From Sympetrum striolatum (lineage: Eukaryota > Arthropoda > Insecta > Odonata > Libellulidae), in the NCBI GenBank assembly GCA_947579665.1, contig OX388351.1:50786939-50850938 (forward strand): a stretch of DNA of 64,000 nt. Reading direction: 5' to 3'. A model generated the notes under the pieces. The model was not told the origin of the DNA and made no database searches. It saw only the letters and a list, made by a program, of their open reading frames with translations. A program made the position numbers and the translations under genes. Below, piece after piece: positions 10,282-20,412 of this stretch. Every line of letters begins with the position of its first letter. The first letter of the stretch is position 1.

Positions 10282-11035
10282 TGTAATGGCCACCAAATCT
10301 TGTAGGTGGGCCATTGCGATAACTGGTAATTGTATCCCGCACTCGTTCCCCCCACCCCTTCGGAATTACGCCTAAGAGAGGATCCTTGGCTAGAAGAATA
10401 CCCACGTGGAAACAGACCTTGTCCCTCGATTGTGGTGGGCATAAGAAAGGCCCTTCGTTCCGATTCAACCTCTCTGGTTGTGGTGGACATTGGAGGACTC
10501 GGCATCACGTCTGATACGCATTAACGCATGTAGACGAAAACCCACGTGGAGCCGGACTGTCTCCCCCAAAATTCCTAACCTCGAGTCGCCAGATATTAGC
10601 GCGTGTTGGTTTGTTCTTTGGTTCCGTATTCATCCCAGTACTGAGAAGAGAATGGCCTTTGTTTCCGTTTCAACCTCTGTAGTCGTGACGGACCCTCGTT
10701 CTTGGACCAACAACTTTTGAACGCAGTAGCGTAGATTCATTTCCTTATTTAAAAAGTCTCTTTTTAAATAATACAGTCGTGTTGTGGCTGTTTGTAAATT
10801 CCCCCCTAGTTGCGAAGAAGCTACGTCCCAAAGGATCCTCCGTGAAGGCGATCAACCCTTTTTATTCCAACTTCCCGAGTGCGCCCAATTCCCGTGGACT
10901 CAAGGTAATAAAACATATTTATTTTATCTTTTAAGGAAAGTGTTTTCTTCCGGCAATCAAGAGACAACCAAGGGTAAGAATCCTTAAAAATAGTAATCGC
11001 TAAACCTTCATTTAAATCGGGGGCGCGGCATTACA
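10282..11035 (+). mobile_element. Solo LTR, 754 bp, with CAAG target duplication
   Basis: Begins TGTAATGGC and ends GGCATTACA, a terminal inverted repeat with one mismatch, bounded by CAAG at 10278-10281 and again at 11036-11039 (both followed by TG, so a 5-bp CAAGT is also possible). Removing it rejoins the P-like transposase in frame (WLFQ then VSHESPFLYVDG). Its 3' part, with a polyadenylation-like GGTAATAAA near 10904 and the final TCGGGGGCGCGGCATTACA, resembles the LTRs ending at 32468 and 45294. A TATTTAAAA box lies near 10746. No internal element remains. Confidence 0.85.
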
Positions 11036-11135
11036 CAAGTGTCTCATGAGTCTCCCTTTCTTTATGTAGATGGAGAGTTAGTTTATTTTATGTATTATCC
11101 CCTCATCTTTTGAAATCAATTAGGAATAATTTGGC

Positions 11136-11425
11136 TAGGTTTTGTGACAATTTTTACGATAATCCCGTGGTGACGTGGCGATCGTGGGCGTGAGTGGGAA
11201 GGAGTGGATTTGACTTGTATGACTTGGGTGACTTGAGTGGCGAAGGGTGGCGCCTTTGACTCTTGATCGCTTTTTATACCAAATGGTGGAAGAATACAAA
11301 ATCTATGTGAACAGTTTGAACTTCGAAGTGACCATACTCCGCGCTCACATGTGAACTGCCAGCCAGCTCTCAAGGTCTGTGTTCCGCTGCACTGTTTGAC
11401 CGTGAACTCAAGGGCGAGTCTAGGG
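11136..11425 (-). repeat. LTR-like repeat, copy 1
   Basis: Matches 27474-27735 along its length: GATAATCC-GTG near one end, a GGTGACTTG block, and a promoter-like GGTATAAAAAGCGATCAAG when read on the minus strand (near 11265-11285). It cuts off the 3' end of the P-like transposase. I read it as the R/U5 and part of U3 of an LTR on the minus strand; exact tips are not visible. Confidence 0.45.
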
Positions 11426-11762
11426 TTTTTGAGAGAGACTTTTGGTTGTTTGAAAGAGCGGCTCATTGCTTAGATAGCACTTGGAGGGGAAGGTTGTTTT
11501 AAAGCGAGAATTTTGTGACGTCTTATAAATTCGGAGTCTTCCCGAATTGACATTCGTATTGGGTGATTTTTTTGTACTAATTGTCAATGAGCAGTTCAAT
11601 TCAAGTGATATTTTGTTGTTTGACACCTTAATATTATTACTTATTATATTTATCATTGAAACTTATTTTTTGATTGATTTCCCGATGTCGACATCCTGAG
11701 CTGGTTGCTGTTCAGAGTAGTTATTGAGTTACCGATTGTTTTTCAGTTTCTTTCCAAGTTCT

Positions 11763-12081
11763 GAACTACAAGGCGGCACAGTCATGCAAGGGCAAGCCCA
11801 CCTGCCCAAAATGCGCAAAGGACAAACACGATGGGGAGCTGTGTATCAGTCCACCTCTTTGCAGCAATTGTAATGGTAGTCATCCTGTGTATGCGCAAGA
11901 CTGTCCAAAGCTGCCAGAGGAGAAAAAAATAATGGAAATCAAGGTAACAGATAAAATCCCATATACAGAGGGCCATGAAAAAATTCAGATTGCTAATGTG
12001 TCCCACTTTCTTCAGGTCATTTGCCAGCGTAGCCATTACACCTGTGAAAAAGTGTGGTTTGCCAAACTGATCTCCCAGTGA
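11763..12081 (+). pseudogene. LINE ORF1 fragment with zinc knuckles
   Basis: An open stretch reading CKGKPTCPKCAKDKHDGELC then PPLCSNCNGSHPVYAQDCP gives CCHC-type knuckles like the gag-like ORF1 of Jockey/I-type LINEs, which coats the element RNA. The spacing and the PVYAQDCPKLPEEK ending resemble the intact neighbour at 15651-16703 (PAWSPTCPVFKDEK). About 100 residues remain; both ends are cut. Confidence 0.65.
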
Positions 12082-12271
12082 ATAAGTCAAAAGAGACGGA
12101 TAAGAAAAGTAAAGGTTCTGTTTGCTCGTGTCTAAGATGTATCATGAGAGTACATGTGTTTGGATATTATAAATCTGTCTTCATCGAATCCTGAGGGTAT
12201 GCTTAATCATTTATCTTATAACCCTAACCCCTCATACAACATGGCAGGTTGCACAAAGTACAGGTGAAGGG

Positions 12272-12500
12272 GAAAAAAGTGGAAAGATGCCATGAAGGAA
12301 GAAATGGATGGACACATGGGAACTTGTGGATTTGCCAGAGGGTTAGAAGGCAATTGAATGTAGATGGGTGTTCAGAGTAAAGAAGGACTCTGATAATGAC
12401 GCTATCAGGTACACGGCCCACCTAGTAGCTAAGGGATTTTCTCAATGGTTCGGCATTAATTATAGAGATACCTTTTCACCTGGGGTTCGACACAGTTCAA
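12272..12500 (+). pseudogene. Copia reverse transcriptase scrap
   Basis: In frame pieces read WKDAMKEEMDGHM, TWELVDLPEG, then after a stop IECRWVFRVKKDSDNDAIRY, HLVAKGFSQWFGINYRDTFS, matching the start of the Copia RT domain. Only about 75 residues survive and the catalytic box is gone. Confidence 0.75.
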
Positions 12501-12642
12501 ATAAAATGTTGCATCAAAGAAATCAATGAAGACTCATATCCCCCATTTGCCCTCCCCTTCTCCCAACATTGTTTCATGTTACCCCTCCTCCTTCCCCTCC
12601 CCTTCCTTTAGTTTTCGCATATATGTCCTTGCTCCTTGGAAA

Positions 12643-12690
12643 ACTTCTGTTCTGAGGATGGTGCTGTGACACCGAAACCGGTAAACAGTT
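12643..12690 (+). ncRNA. Candidate hammerhead ribozyme motif
   Basis: CTGAGGA (12652-12658) fits the CUGANGA core, followed by a possible stem II (GGTG 12660-12663 with CACC 12670-12673), then GAAAC at 12674. The palindrome ACCGGT could give the very short stem III seen in Penelope-associated minimal hammerheads, which work as dimers; GTA at 12681-12683 would be the cleavage triplet, and CTGTT/AACAG (12647-12651, 12684-12688) could form stem I. One extra T (12659) sits between core and stem II, so activity is uncertain. Confidence 0.4.
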
Positions 12691-12998
12691 TTATTGTGAA
12701 AATTTGTGAAATTTGTACAAGTATGCTTTAATTTTGTAAGTTGATGATGAAATTCCACCAGATAACACTTGAGTTGATTTCTGTGATCTGTAATGTTGAT
12801 ATGGCATATCAAGTGAAACTATATAAGTTGTTCCTGGAACAACCTCTCACATACCTCAAGATCTTCCTCAACAGCCGCTGCCTGAAATCTGGTGTTTTTC
12901 CCAAGTACAACAACATCAAGACAAAAGCAACTTCCCCTTCAACTTAACGCGCCACCCATCCATACTGCCAAGTTACGCTGGCTGAGATCAGAACTGTG

Positions 12999-13046
12999 AT
13001 ATATATATATATATATATAATACATAAATAATAATTATATATATAT
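12999..13046. repeat. (TA)n microsatellite, left part
   Basis: An AT-alternating tract; the same kind of tract resumes at 13443-13466 on the far side of the solo LTR, so the LTR landed inside one microsatellite. Confidence 0.8.
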
Positions 13047-13442
13047 TGTAACGGTATTGTATTTTGTGTTTGTTTTTTTTGTGCAACGATTGAGGAATGA
13101 AGGGCTGCGATTTTCGCGTGTTTTTTTTGGTGTGTAATGTTATTTTTGGACGCCCGAGGGCAGAGACGGTGATGGCAAGGCCGCGAAGGCGAGCGAAGAG
13201 GTAGAAGACGGGCAGAGACGGTGATGGCAAGGCCGCGAAGGCGAGCGAAGAGGTAGAAGACGGGCAGAGGAGCCCAGACGGCAAGGCCGCGGACGAAGTG
13301 AAGGAACGACTCAGAAGAACCAGCCCCAAATTGACCGGCAGGTCGGACCATTTCGAAAACGTGATTGTTCACTGTATTATATTTTGTTATTTGTCTCAAC
13401 AGAAATAAAGGGAGAAACTGTTAAGAGGAAGGATCTGTCACA
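13047..13442 (+). mobile_element. Solo LTR in (TA)n with a 52-bp internal duplication
   Basis: Runs from TGTAACGG to CTGTCACA (TG...CA ends), with AAATAAAG near 13402 as polyadenylation signal, and is flanked on both sides by alternating AT, so the target duplication cannot be told from the microsatellite. A 52-bp GC-rich unit starting GGGCAGAGACGGTGATGG occurs at 13158 and 13210 with a partial third at 13262. No internal retroelement genes are present. Confidence 0.65.
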
Positions 13443-13469
13443 ATATATATATATATATATATATAAAAT

Positions 13470-13951
13470 AGATACCAACATGTCCAGGGATCCAACAGAA
13501 AATTACTCTGACCCCACGTGAGTTCAGAGCAATGAGTGAGGAGTGAATTTCTTTTACAAGCGCGTGTGTGGGTGAAAAAGATGTAATGGCCTGTATGGCA
13601 CTTAATGAGTCAGTGCAGATCAGACAGGGCTTATTGTATGTCTTCATTTGCACAAGTGCTGTCTTTATAGCAAAGAGCTCTGCCGTGTATATGCTACATT
13701 TTGGGTGCAGTTTCAGTCCTACGGCTTCAGAAATGGGAGAGATGACAGCACATGAAACATCAGAGTCGGATTTTGATCGGTCAGTATAAACTGGAGTGAA
13801 TTCAGTATATTCTGATAGGATCTCTGCAAAGGCTTGCTGGTACAAACAAGCTGTTGTTGCTTTAGGTAGACTTGATAATCTGGTCAGAACCTCTGGAACT
13901 GGTATGTGCCAAGGTATATATTGTGGTTGACCATTAGGATAGATTAATGGT
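13470..13951 (-). pseudogene. LINE RNase H domain, host of a nested LINE
   Basis: On the minus strand an open frame gives an RNase H domain: VYTDRSKS (first Asp), YTAELFAIKTAL (Glu), ICTDSLSAIQAI (Asp) and FCWIPGHVGI, then it dissolves into the (TA)n tract. This is the RNase H that ends ORF2 in I/Jockey-type LINEs. Its upstream side is cut at 13952 by the (TAC)n tail of another LINE inserted in the same direction, whose tail is translated as Pro plus a Tyr run. The frame has no stop, yet both ends are truncated. Confidence 0.75.
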
Positions 13952-14450
13952 AGGTAGTAGTAGTAGTAAGGGTTATAAGGTGCCTCAACAGCAAAGGTCA
14001 TGTTGCACTGTATACAGAGGAGATATATGTATCATGATATTATTTTATTTTTAACATAAGTTGAAATTTTAAAATCCGATTCAAATTTATTCTTTAATAC
14101 TTATATTTTTAATCTATTTCATATTTTTAAATCTGTTTAATTAATTTTACTTCACTTAAGAATTTAAAGTACACTCAGTCAGGAGGTGTCTTATAGTTAG
14201 GCGAGATTCACAGTGGTCACAATATGGTGGAATCTTCTCTTGCGTGAAGAAATACAAGAGCGTTAGTGCACAACGCCCTATCCTCAAGCATGTGATCACT
14301 ACTTCCTCCCACCTACTTCTCCTGATAGAGGAAGACCAAGGGGCTGGGACGGACTTTATCTCGCGCAATTTATTATTTTCGATGGTCAGCCATGAGTCCT
14401 CCTATTGTTTTAAAATGATTTTACGAAACATATTTCGGATGTTGAGTGTT
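13952..14450 (-). mobile_element. LINE 3' end (copy 1) nested in another LINE
   Basis: Minus strand: end of ORF2 (IKSVPAPWSSSIRRSRWEEV, RIGRCALTLLYFFTQEKIPP, YCDHCESRLTIRHLLTECT), then a roughly 150-bp AT-rich 3' UTR, then the conserved terminus GCAACATGACCTTTGCTG...CACCTTATAACC and a (TAC)n tail at 13952-13966. The C-x2-C...H-x4-C pattern after RNase H is typical of this LINE group. The ORF2 tail has lost a piece compared with copy 2 at 18433. 5'-truncation is the usual fate of LINE copies. Confidence 0.75.
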
Positions 14451-15650
14451 GCCACGTAATGGTAGGTCTACTGCAACATCTTCTAATACTTGTTTCATTC
14501 GGATTGGCAGTGGTTATTTATTAAAAAGTGTTAAAAATCGTGGGTTAAAAATAACGTCATAGCATGGGTGTGTATTAAGGGACTGAATCTTAGTAATGTA
14601 ATTACACATTAGCGTCTCTCTTCTAATATCAAGCGGTGGTTCTCCAGAATCTGAGTAGAGACTGAGTACAGGGCTTGTCCGGAAGGATCCTGTTGCCAGC
14701 CGTAGGCCGCTACCCCTTTGCCCCTGCCTCTCAAAGGGGACATGATGTTAGTGATTTTTTTCTCTCCAGAGTAAAACCTATATTTTCCTATGTCCCTAGT
14801 AAATTTTGTACTGCTAATGGTGAAAGAATTGTTACCATTGGTGGTGATCGAAATCAGTCATCAGTTTCCTTAAATTCTTGCGAGTGGAAAAGATTTAAGC
14901 TCCTAAGCAAATCTTAGATCAAAATAACTGATCATTTGCTGGATAATCAGCGTGATATTATAATTACCATTAAACTATTACCATTACCAGTAAACCATTG
15001 ATGATAAGTGGAATATGTGTACGAAGATGGAGAAGTTCTAGAATATTTATATTTATAGATTAGATTATAGCTCGTTTGTTGAAATACTCAGTTCGAATGA
15101 TTATTGCACTCGATCCACTTATCTTGACGTTACATCATACTACGTCATGCCGTGGCGGGGCATTAAGAGACGGGAAGCACAAGCTCAGTGTTGGTCAAAC
15201 TTTCGATGGAGAAGCTTCTCGCTCAGCGAGGTAGTAGAGGGTATGCCTCCCTTCACCCACATCCACCCCATCCACCCACGCCCAAACAAATCCACCCACG
15301 CCTACTCACATCCACCCCCACACAGGATATCGATTATTGATTGATTGTATCAATATCCTGTCCTAGAACATACATTTTCCTTCTACTACTTTGGCCCCTG
15401 CCTCTCCCAGATGGGCAGCCCAGAACTAGCCCACTCCCGGTCAATCGGCTCCTGGCGGCTTGAGAGCCTAGCGGCTCCTTATGAGCGTACGCCAGGGGGC
15501 AGTCTACACCCACCAGAACCGATTAGTCTTGTGCAGATGGTGGGATCTTAGCTATATCCTCCTGGTAGCCCTGGCATTGATGTTCAGCGCCCCCTTGTTG
15601 GGCTCCGTGGTGGGTCGGGAGCCCAGAGGACAAGACCACAATGCCAATTT
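14451..15650. other. No recognised gene; LINE 5' leader at the right end
   Basis: Open frames at 14675-14917 and 15147-15551 show no known domain. 15245-15330 is a C-rich, CCACCCA-like low-complexity stretch. The last few hundred bases probably form the 5' UTR of the LINE whose ORF1 starts at 15651; the block tagccctgg-gatgttca near 15568 recurs upstream of the second ORF1 copy near 19483. Confidence 0.4.
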
Positions 15651-16703
15651 ATGGCTAACAAAAACATAGGTGAGAATGTAAATGAAAAGGAAGGGTAAAT
15701 ACCAAAGAAACAACGAGTAGAAGCAGAAGCAAATAATAATAGAGATAATAGCGAAAGTAGTTGTAACAGTGAAGAGAGATTCTTCATTATCTCTAGTATC
15801 ATAGATGGAGCTCTGAAAAAGCTGTCACCCTTTGCACTCCACAGGGTGTTAAAATTCATGCTGGGGGAGGTGGCATGTGCAAAGCGTTTATGCGATGGAT
15901 CCTTGCTGGTGTAGGTAAGAGATGCAAAACAAGCTGCAAAAATAAGAACAGCCACGCTTTTCCACAACGTGGCAGTGAAGGTTGAAGCCCACAGAACCCT
16001 AAACTGGGTTGAGGGTGTGGTCTTCAGCTATGGCTTGCTGATAGTACCTGAGGAGGATATCTTGAATGAGTTGAGAGATCAGGGAGTTGTTGGGGTGCGA
16101 CGAATTAAATCTCGTCGTGATGGTGGCTTAGTAGACACCCCCAACCTAACCCTAAAGTTTGCAAGAACAGAACTCCCAAGACAGATCTTTGCTGGCTATC
16201 TGTCTCTTGCTGTAAGACCATATATACCCAACCCCATGAGGTGCTATAAATGCCAAAGGTTTGGCCACACCTCCGCACGGTGCTCAGAAGCAGAGAAGTG
16301 CGGCCGCTGTGGTCAACAAAAACACGAGGAACCATGCACTTCTCCTCTAGAGTGTCTTAATTGCAGAGGAGAACACCCTGCATGGTCTCCTACCTGTCCA
16401 GTTTTTAAGGACGAGAAGGCCATTCAGGAGATAAAGACCACGAAAAGGATTTCTTACATCAAAGCCAAAAGAGAGTATAAGGCACAAACCCCACCATCGG
16501 AAGGTCCCTCATTTGCAGCAGTAGCCTACAGGGCAGTGAAGACGAGGGAGATGGGTAACCAGACCCACCTCCCCCCTGTATGCCCTCCCTGCAAAACCAT
16601 TTTGACAACCTGCTCCTTAGAAAAAAACCACTGCTACTCAGGCAACCAGAATAGAAGCAGCAGCGAAGCCACCAACCAGACAAGAATACTCCCCGTCAAC
16701 TAA
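15651..16703 (+). pseudogene. Jockey/I-type LINE ORF1 (gag-like)
   Basis: Nucleic-acid-binding protein that packages LINE RNA. One frame of 350 codons from ATG 15651 (MANKNIGENVNEKEG) to TAA 16703, broken only by TAA at codon 16 (15696) and TAG at codon 88 (15912). The middle (VKVEAHRTLNWVEGVVFSYG, EEDILNELRDQGVVGVRRIK) is an RRM-like region, followed by three zinc knuckles: CYKCQRFGHTSARC, CGRCGQQKHEEPC, CLNCRGEHPAWSPTC. The C-terminus is basic. Two nonsense codons and no frameshift suggest a fairly young copy. ORF2 starts 118 bp downstream. A shorter relative lies at 19480. Confidence 0.85.
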
Positions 16704-16820
16704 CATGTCTTTGTCACCATCACCATCTGAAATGGATGATGTTACAGAGGTAGAACTGAAGAAACCCTTTGTCAAATTCAAACAGAAAAAGAAAGCGGGT
16801 CAGAGAAAAATAACCCGGTA

Positions 16821-17640
16821 ATGAGGAATACAAACTTTTTAATGTTGCAATGGAACTGTAATGGATTTTATCGCTATAATGAGGAGCTGAAGATTTTAAT
16901 TCATGATCTTAACCCCAATATTTTATGCCTCCAGGAAACCCACCTGAAATCAACCGACAAAGGCAATATAAAAGGTTTTAACGTTTTTTAGATGTGACGA
17001 TCTGAATGGCCTCAGAGCTAGGGGCGGGGTGGCTGTGGCCGTCCGGGAGACCCTTTACACCTCCCGGGTGGGACTCAGGTCTCCTCTCCAGGCTGTTGGG
17101 GTGAGATGCAGCATTCCAGAAATGGTGACATTCTGCAATGTGTATCTCCCCGAGTGGGCACCAGTAAGCCAAAGCAGCCTGGAAAACCTTATATTAGTGA
17201 ACCCTTATTAGTGAACTGCCAAGACCATTCGTGCTTCTGGGTGACTTCAACGACCATAGCACTCTATGGGGGGACAACATGAATGACGCCAATGGTCGAG
17301 GCCATATAATTGAGAAGATTTTAAACAATTTTAACTTAATTTTACTGAATAAAGGAGAGAAGACAAGTTTTAACTCTTTTAATGGAGAGACGTCTATTAT
17401 TGATCTAGTCATGTGCTCCAGTTCTATTGCAACATCCTTTGATCTGTCCATTCATTCAGAACTGTGTGGAATTGACCACTTCCCCTTACTTTTAAGGAAG
17501 CCTGGAGAGATACCATAGCATTTTACCCATCCAGGCAGCTGGCGCTTACGTAAAGCCAACTGGCACACATTTAAAACTAATTTTAAATTGGAAGGTTTTG
17601 CGTGACTTGAATGACAAGTTGAGAGGGTCCTATGGTACAA
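16821..17640 (+). pseudogene. LINE ORF2, endonuclease domain only
   Basis: Apurinic-type endonuclease that nicks the target before reverse transcription. From ATG 16821: LQWNCNGFYRYNEELKIL, LNPNILCLQETHLKS (catalytic Glu), a +1 shift in the T-run near 16985, then LNGLRARGGVAVAVRETLYT, LLGDFNDHSTLWGD (catalytic Asp/Asn), SIIDLVMCSS and GIDHFPL (final His). A small duplication of ttagtgaac near 17192-17215 breaks the frame again. The region after WRLRKANWHTFKTNF is lost at about 17640, so the RT is absent. Same element as ORF1. Confidence 0.85.
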
Positions 17641-18432
17641 TGCTCTTATCTATTGGAAGCTGTGGGCTCCATGTCGTTCATGGGGCTTTTGAAACGGGGA
17701 TGGAAGCAACAGGGTGGGATATAGTAGCTTTTTCTTCTTGTTTTGTACTTGTATATTTGTGAAAATTGTATTCAAATTCCATTACAAAATGCACTTTCTC
17801 TTTTAAATTTATTGTACAATATTTGTTAAAACAAGTGAATTTTTATAAATTATATGTTCGATAATTATAGACAGAGCACTGTAAGGAAATGGGCTTCTTT
17901 CCATCCATGCGAATAACGTACATTGCAGTGGTCCCACGCTTTTACAACTACAGTGGACACATTCCTTGCACGTGGAATGTGTACCTCCCTTTTCTCTGGA
18001 TGACAGGGAGGGTTTACACTACATTGTGAGAATTGCCGATCTTTCGGCGATCCTTCACTCGGTGGTGGAAAGAGAGGAGAGTTGATAGAGGTGGTAGACA
18101 ATTGGAGTGGGGGTCGGTAGTACGGTGATGTAAGAGCACGAGGATGAGTCAGTGACGGAGCAAGTTCTAACATTTGATGTCTTTCCACGTTCCCTGTCCT
18201 CACCTCGGCGAACCCCCAGCTTAAGGTGTTCTAACAGTACAGTGAGATAAATTTTTACGGCTATCAAATTATCTTTTGTGATTACCGATTATCTAGCAGA
18301 ATTCATAATGTTGTAAAATGTATTTTTTCTTGTATAATGAAATGTTGTAATAAATTTTTCGTTAGAACTTATTTTACTTGTAATTATTTATTTTCTTTAC
18401 AACGGAATATACCTCTGCAAACCTAAATAAAT
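17641..18432. other. No recognised gene
   Basis: AT-rich at both ends (17700-17870 and 18240-18430) with a G/A-rich middle. Opposed open frames at 17865-18267 have biased composition and no domain. Nothing further seen. Confidence 0.4.
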
Positions 18433-19310
18433 ATAGTAGTAGTAGTAATGGTTATAAGGTGCCTCGACAGCAAAGGTCATGTTGCACCGTATACATAGGA
18501 GATATATGTATCATGATATTGTTTTATTTTTAACATAAGTTGAAATTTGAAAATCCTATTCAAATTTATTCTTCATAACTTATATTTTTAATCTATTTTA
18601 TATTGTTAAATCTGTTTAATTAATTTTACTTCACTTAAGAATTTAAGGGCAGAGTCTAATTTGTCCACATCATCCCCCAGAATTTCCTTGAAATAACTTT
18701 GGAAATACCTATTTCTGATGCACTGATATTTGGTACACTCAGTCAGGAGGTGTCTTATAGTTAGGCGAGATTCACAGTGGTCACAATATGAATCTTCTCT
18801 TGCGTGAAGAGATACGAGAGCGTTAGTGCACAACGCCCTATCCTCAAGCGTGTGATCACTACTTCCTCCCACCTACTTCTCCTGATAGAGGAAGACCAAG
18901 GGGCTGGGACGGACTTTATCTCGCACAATTTATTATTTTTGATGGTCAGCCATGAGTCCTGCCATTGTTTTAAAATGATTTTACGAAATATATTTTGGAT
19001 ATCGAGTGTTGCCGAGAATGGAGTATATACATTAGCTTTTCCAAGGGCTTCTTTGGTCGCAAAGTCGGCAAGTTGATTCCCTCCGATTCCAACATGTCCG
19101 GGGACCCAGATAAAGTAAATTTTATTTCCTCTTGCCTCTAAACGGGCAAGCGAAGCATGAATGTCCTGGACGAGAGGATGGAAGGAGTCGAGAGTAGAAA
19201 TAGATTGCAATGCACTCATAGAGTCAGTACAGACCATGAACTGGGTATCGCTGGACTTAATGTTAGTTAACACAAGCTTGATTGCATATAGCATATACAA
19301 ACTTTTGCAT
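18433..19310 (-). pseudogene. LINE 3' half (copy 2): RNase H, ORF2 C-terminus, 3' UTR
   Basis: Minus strand. RNase H tail: MVCTDSMSALQSI (Asp), IYFIWVPGHVGIGGNQLADF (His/Asp end), then DSWLTIKNNKLCEIKSVPAP, RRSRWEEVVITRLRIGRCAL and, after a frame shift near 18780, YCDHCESRLTIRHLLTECTK and a helical tail to KLIKQI at 18606. The 3' UTR ends in the GCAACATGACC block and a (TAC)n tail at 18433-18446. It preserves about 90 residues missing from copy 1. The upstream border is near 19310. The 5' half of a related LINE lies on the plus strand at 15651-17640, so these are separate insertions. Confidence 0.8.
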
Positions 19311-19479
19311 TTGGTATATTACACAAGTATTTTGTTATGTATGCCCTTTACGGTTGCTGCAATTTTACATGTGCAATAAAAGGGTAAAAACTATCTTGAA
19401 TAGCTTCATTAAAATCTTACTATCCCTCAAGAAATCCAACAGGTTCTATCACCCAGATGTTAAGGATGTTAAGTTTTTC

Positions 19480-19993
19480 TTAGCCCTGGTGGTGATGTTC
19501 AAGAAGCAAATATTAATAGAAATTATAGCGAAAGTAATTGTAACAGCAAAGTTAGATACTTCATTATTTCAAGTATTATTGAAGGAGCACTTAAAAAGTT
19601 GTCTCCTTTTGCAATACATAGAGTGCTGAGATTCCTGGTTGGGGATATAGCCTCAGCCAAGCGCTTGAGGGATTGCTGCTGGTGGAGGTGAGGCAAAAAA
19701 AGCAGGCATCAAAGACCAAGACCGCCACCATGTTCCATGATGTAGCCATAAGTGTCAAAGCACACAGAACCCTCAACTTCATTGAAAGGCATTATTTTTA
19801 GCTATGAGCTGGAGGGCATGGCAGAGGAAGAAATTCTAGAAGAACTCAAACATCAAGGAGTTGTTGGAGTACGACGATTAAAACTCGTCGGGAAGGTGTC
19901 CTTGTTAACACCCCCAACATAGTTCTCAAATTCTCCATGACCGAACTGCCCCGAAAAATCACTGCTGGATACCTTTCCCTCCCAGTAAGACAT
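19480..19993 (+). pseudogene. LINE ORF1 fragment, second copy
   Basis: Parallels 15700-16215 with many shifts: IISSIIEGALKKLSPFAIHR, VGDIASAKRLRD, then GIIFSYELEGMAEEEILEEL and KHQGVVGVRRLK. The knuckle region is lost at the 3' end, where the sequence enters a T-run near 19993. Older or faster-decaying than the copy at 15651. Confidence 0.75.
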
Positions 19994-20316
19994 TGTTTTT
20001 TTTTTGTTCATTTAATGACCAGTTCATCTTTTCCGCGCTCAGAGGAGATCGACGAGAGACAAATTTGTTGAACTCTAAATCTTGTAGGGAAAGGAATTAT
20101 TTTTTTAGTACTCGATTTCTGACATTTGAGCTAGGCCTGCCAAGTCGGCTTCGTGATTATTCATGGACAGGAAGATCCCACATATTGGTCATTTAAATTT
20201 TTGGATGCCTAACTTATGTGTATATCCCCAAAGTAAATACTATAACATTGGGAGATAGAGCATTAAGATGTATTTTTGTAGGATAACATGAAGAGAAGAA
20301 AGGATATAGAGATCAG
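19994..20316. other. No recognised gene
   Basis: AT-rich sequence with one 67-codon open frame (19993-20196) without a domain. It ends where the hAT-type terminus begins. Confidence 0.4.
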
Positions 20317-20412
20317 GGGTGTGCAATCAACAGCTCTCAGGCCACATGCAGCTCTCAAAGTTTATTTCTGCAGCCCACGTCAATGAACAGAAAATAAACG
20401 AATTTCACATCA
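20317..20412 (+). mobile_element. hAT (Charlie-like) terminus
   Basis: CAGGGGTGTGCAATCAACAG followed by CTCTCAGGCCACATGCAGC is the form of Charlie-like hAT ends, which start CAGGGGT and carry a ggcc-containing subterminal part. The matching far end and the 8-bp target duplication were not found, so ownership of the hAT transposase remains at 23.3-24.1 kb is only a possibility. The interior of this end recurs at 1444-1531. Confidence 0.55.

Larger units (their letters stand above)
7636..11140 (+). pseudogene. P-element/THAP9-like transposase with nested insertions
   Basis: Three collinear blocks of one transposase. Block 1, 7636-7953, starts ATGTCTG after an acceptor and encodes FALTLNVYSSKAYNYVRQTF, LHPSTLRKWYNVVNGDPG, typical of THAP9-like enzymes. 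Block 2, 9895-10281, encodes VLAIDEIAIKENL (a catalytic Asp region), then GFCNYGKG, LGNQCLVAMVKGLNKKWKQA and CDQGPHNLKL. Block 3, 11036-11140, reads VDGELVYFMYYPPHLLKSIR, the PPHLLK-IRNN segment. Blocks 1 and 2 are parted by a Mutator-like element and a tandem array; 2 and 3 by a solo LTR whose removal restores the frame. The 3' end is lost into an LTR-like repeat. No THAP finger is seen upstream. Confidence 0.8.

Noticed and set aside
12944..13399. Minus-strand frames across the GC-rich 52-bp repeat as a coding gene
   Set aside because: The stretch lies inside an LTR with TG/CA ends, and the frames only reflect the repeat.
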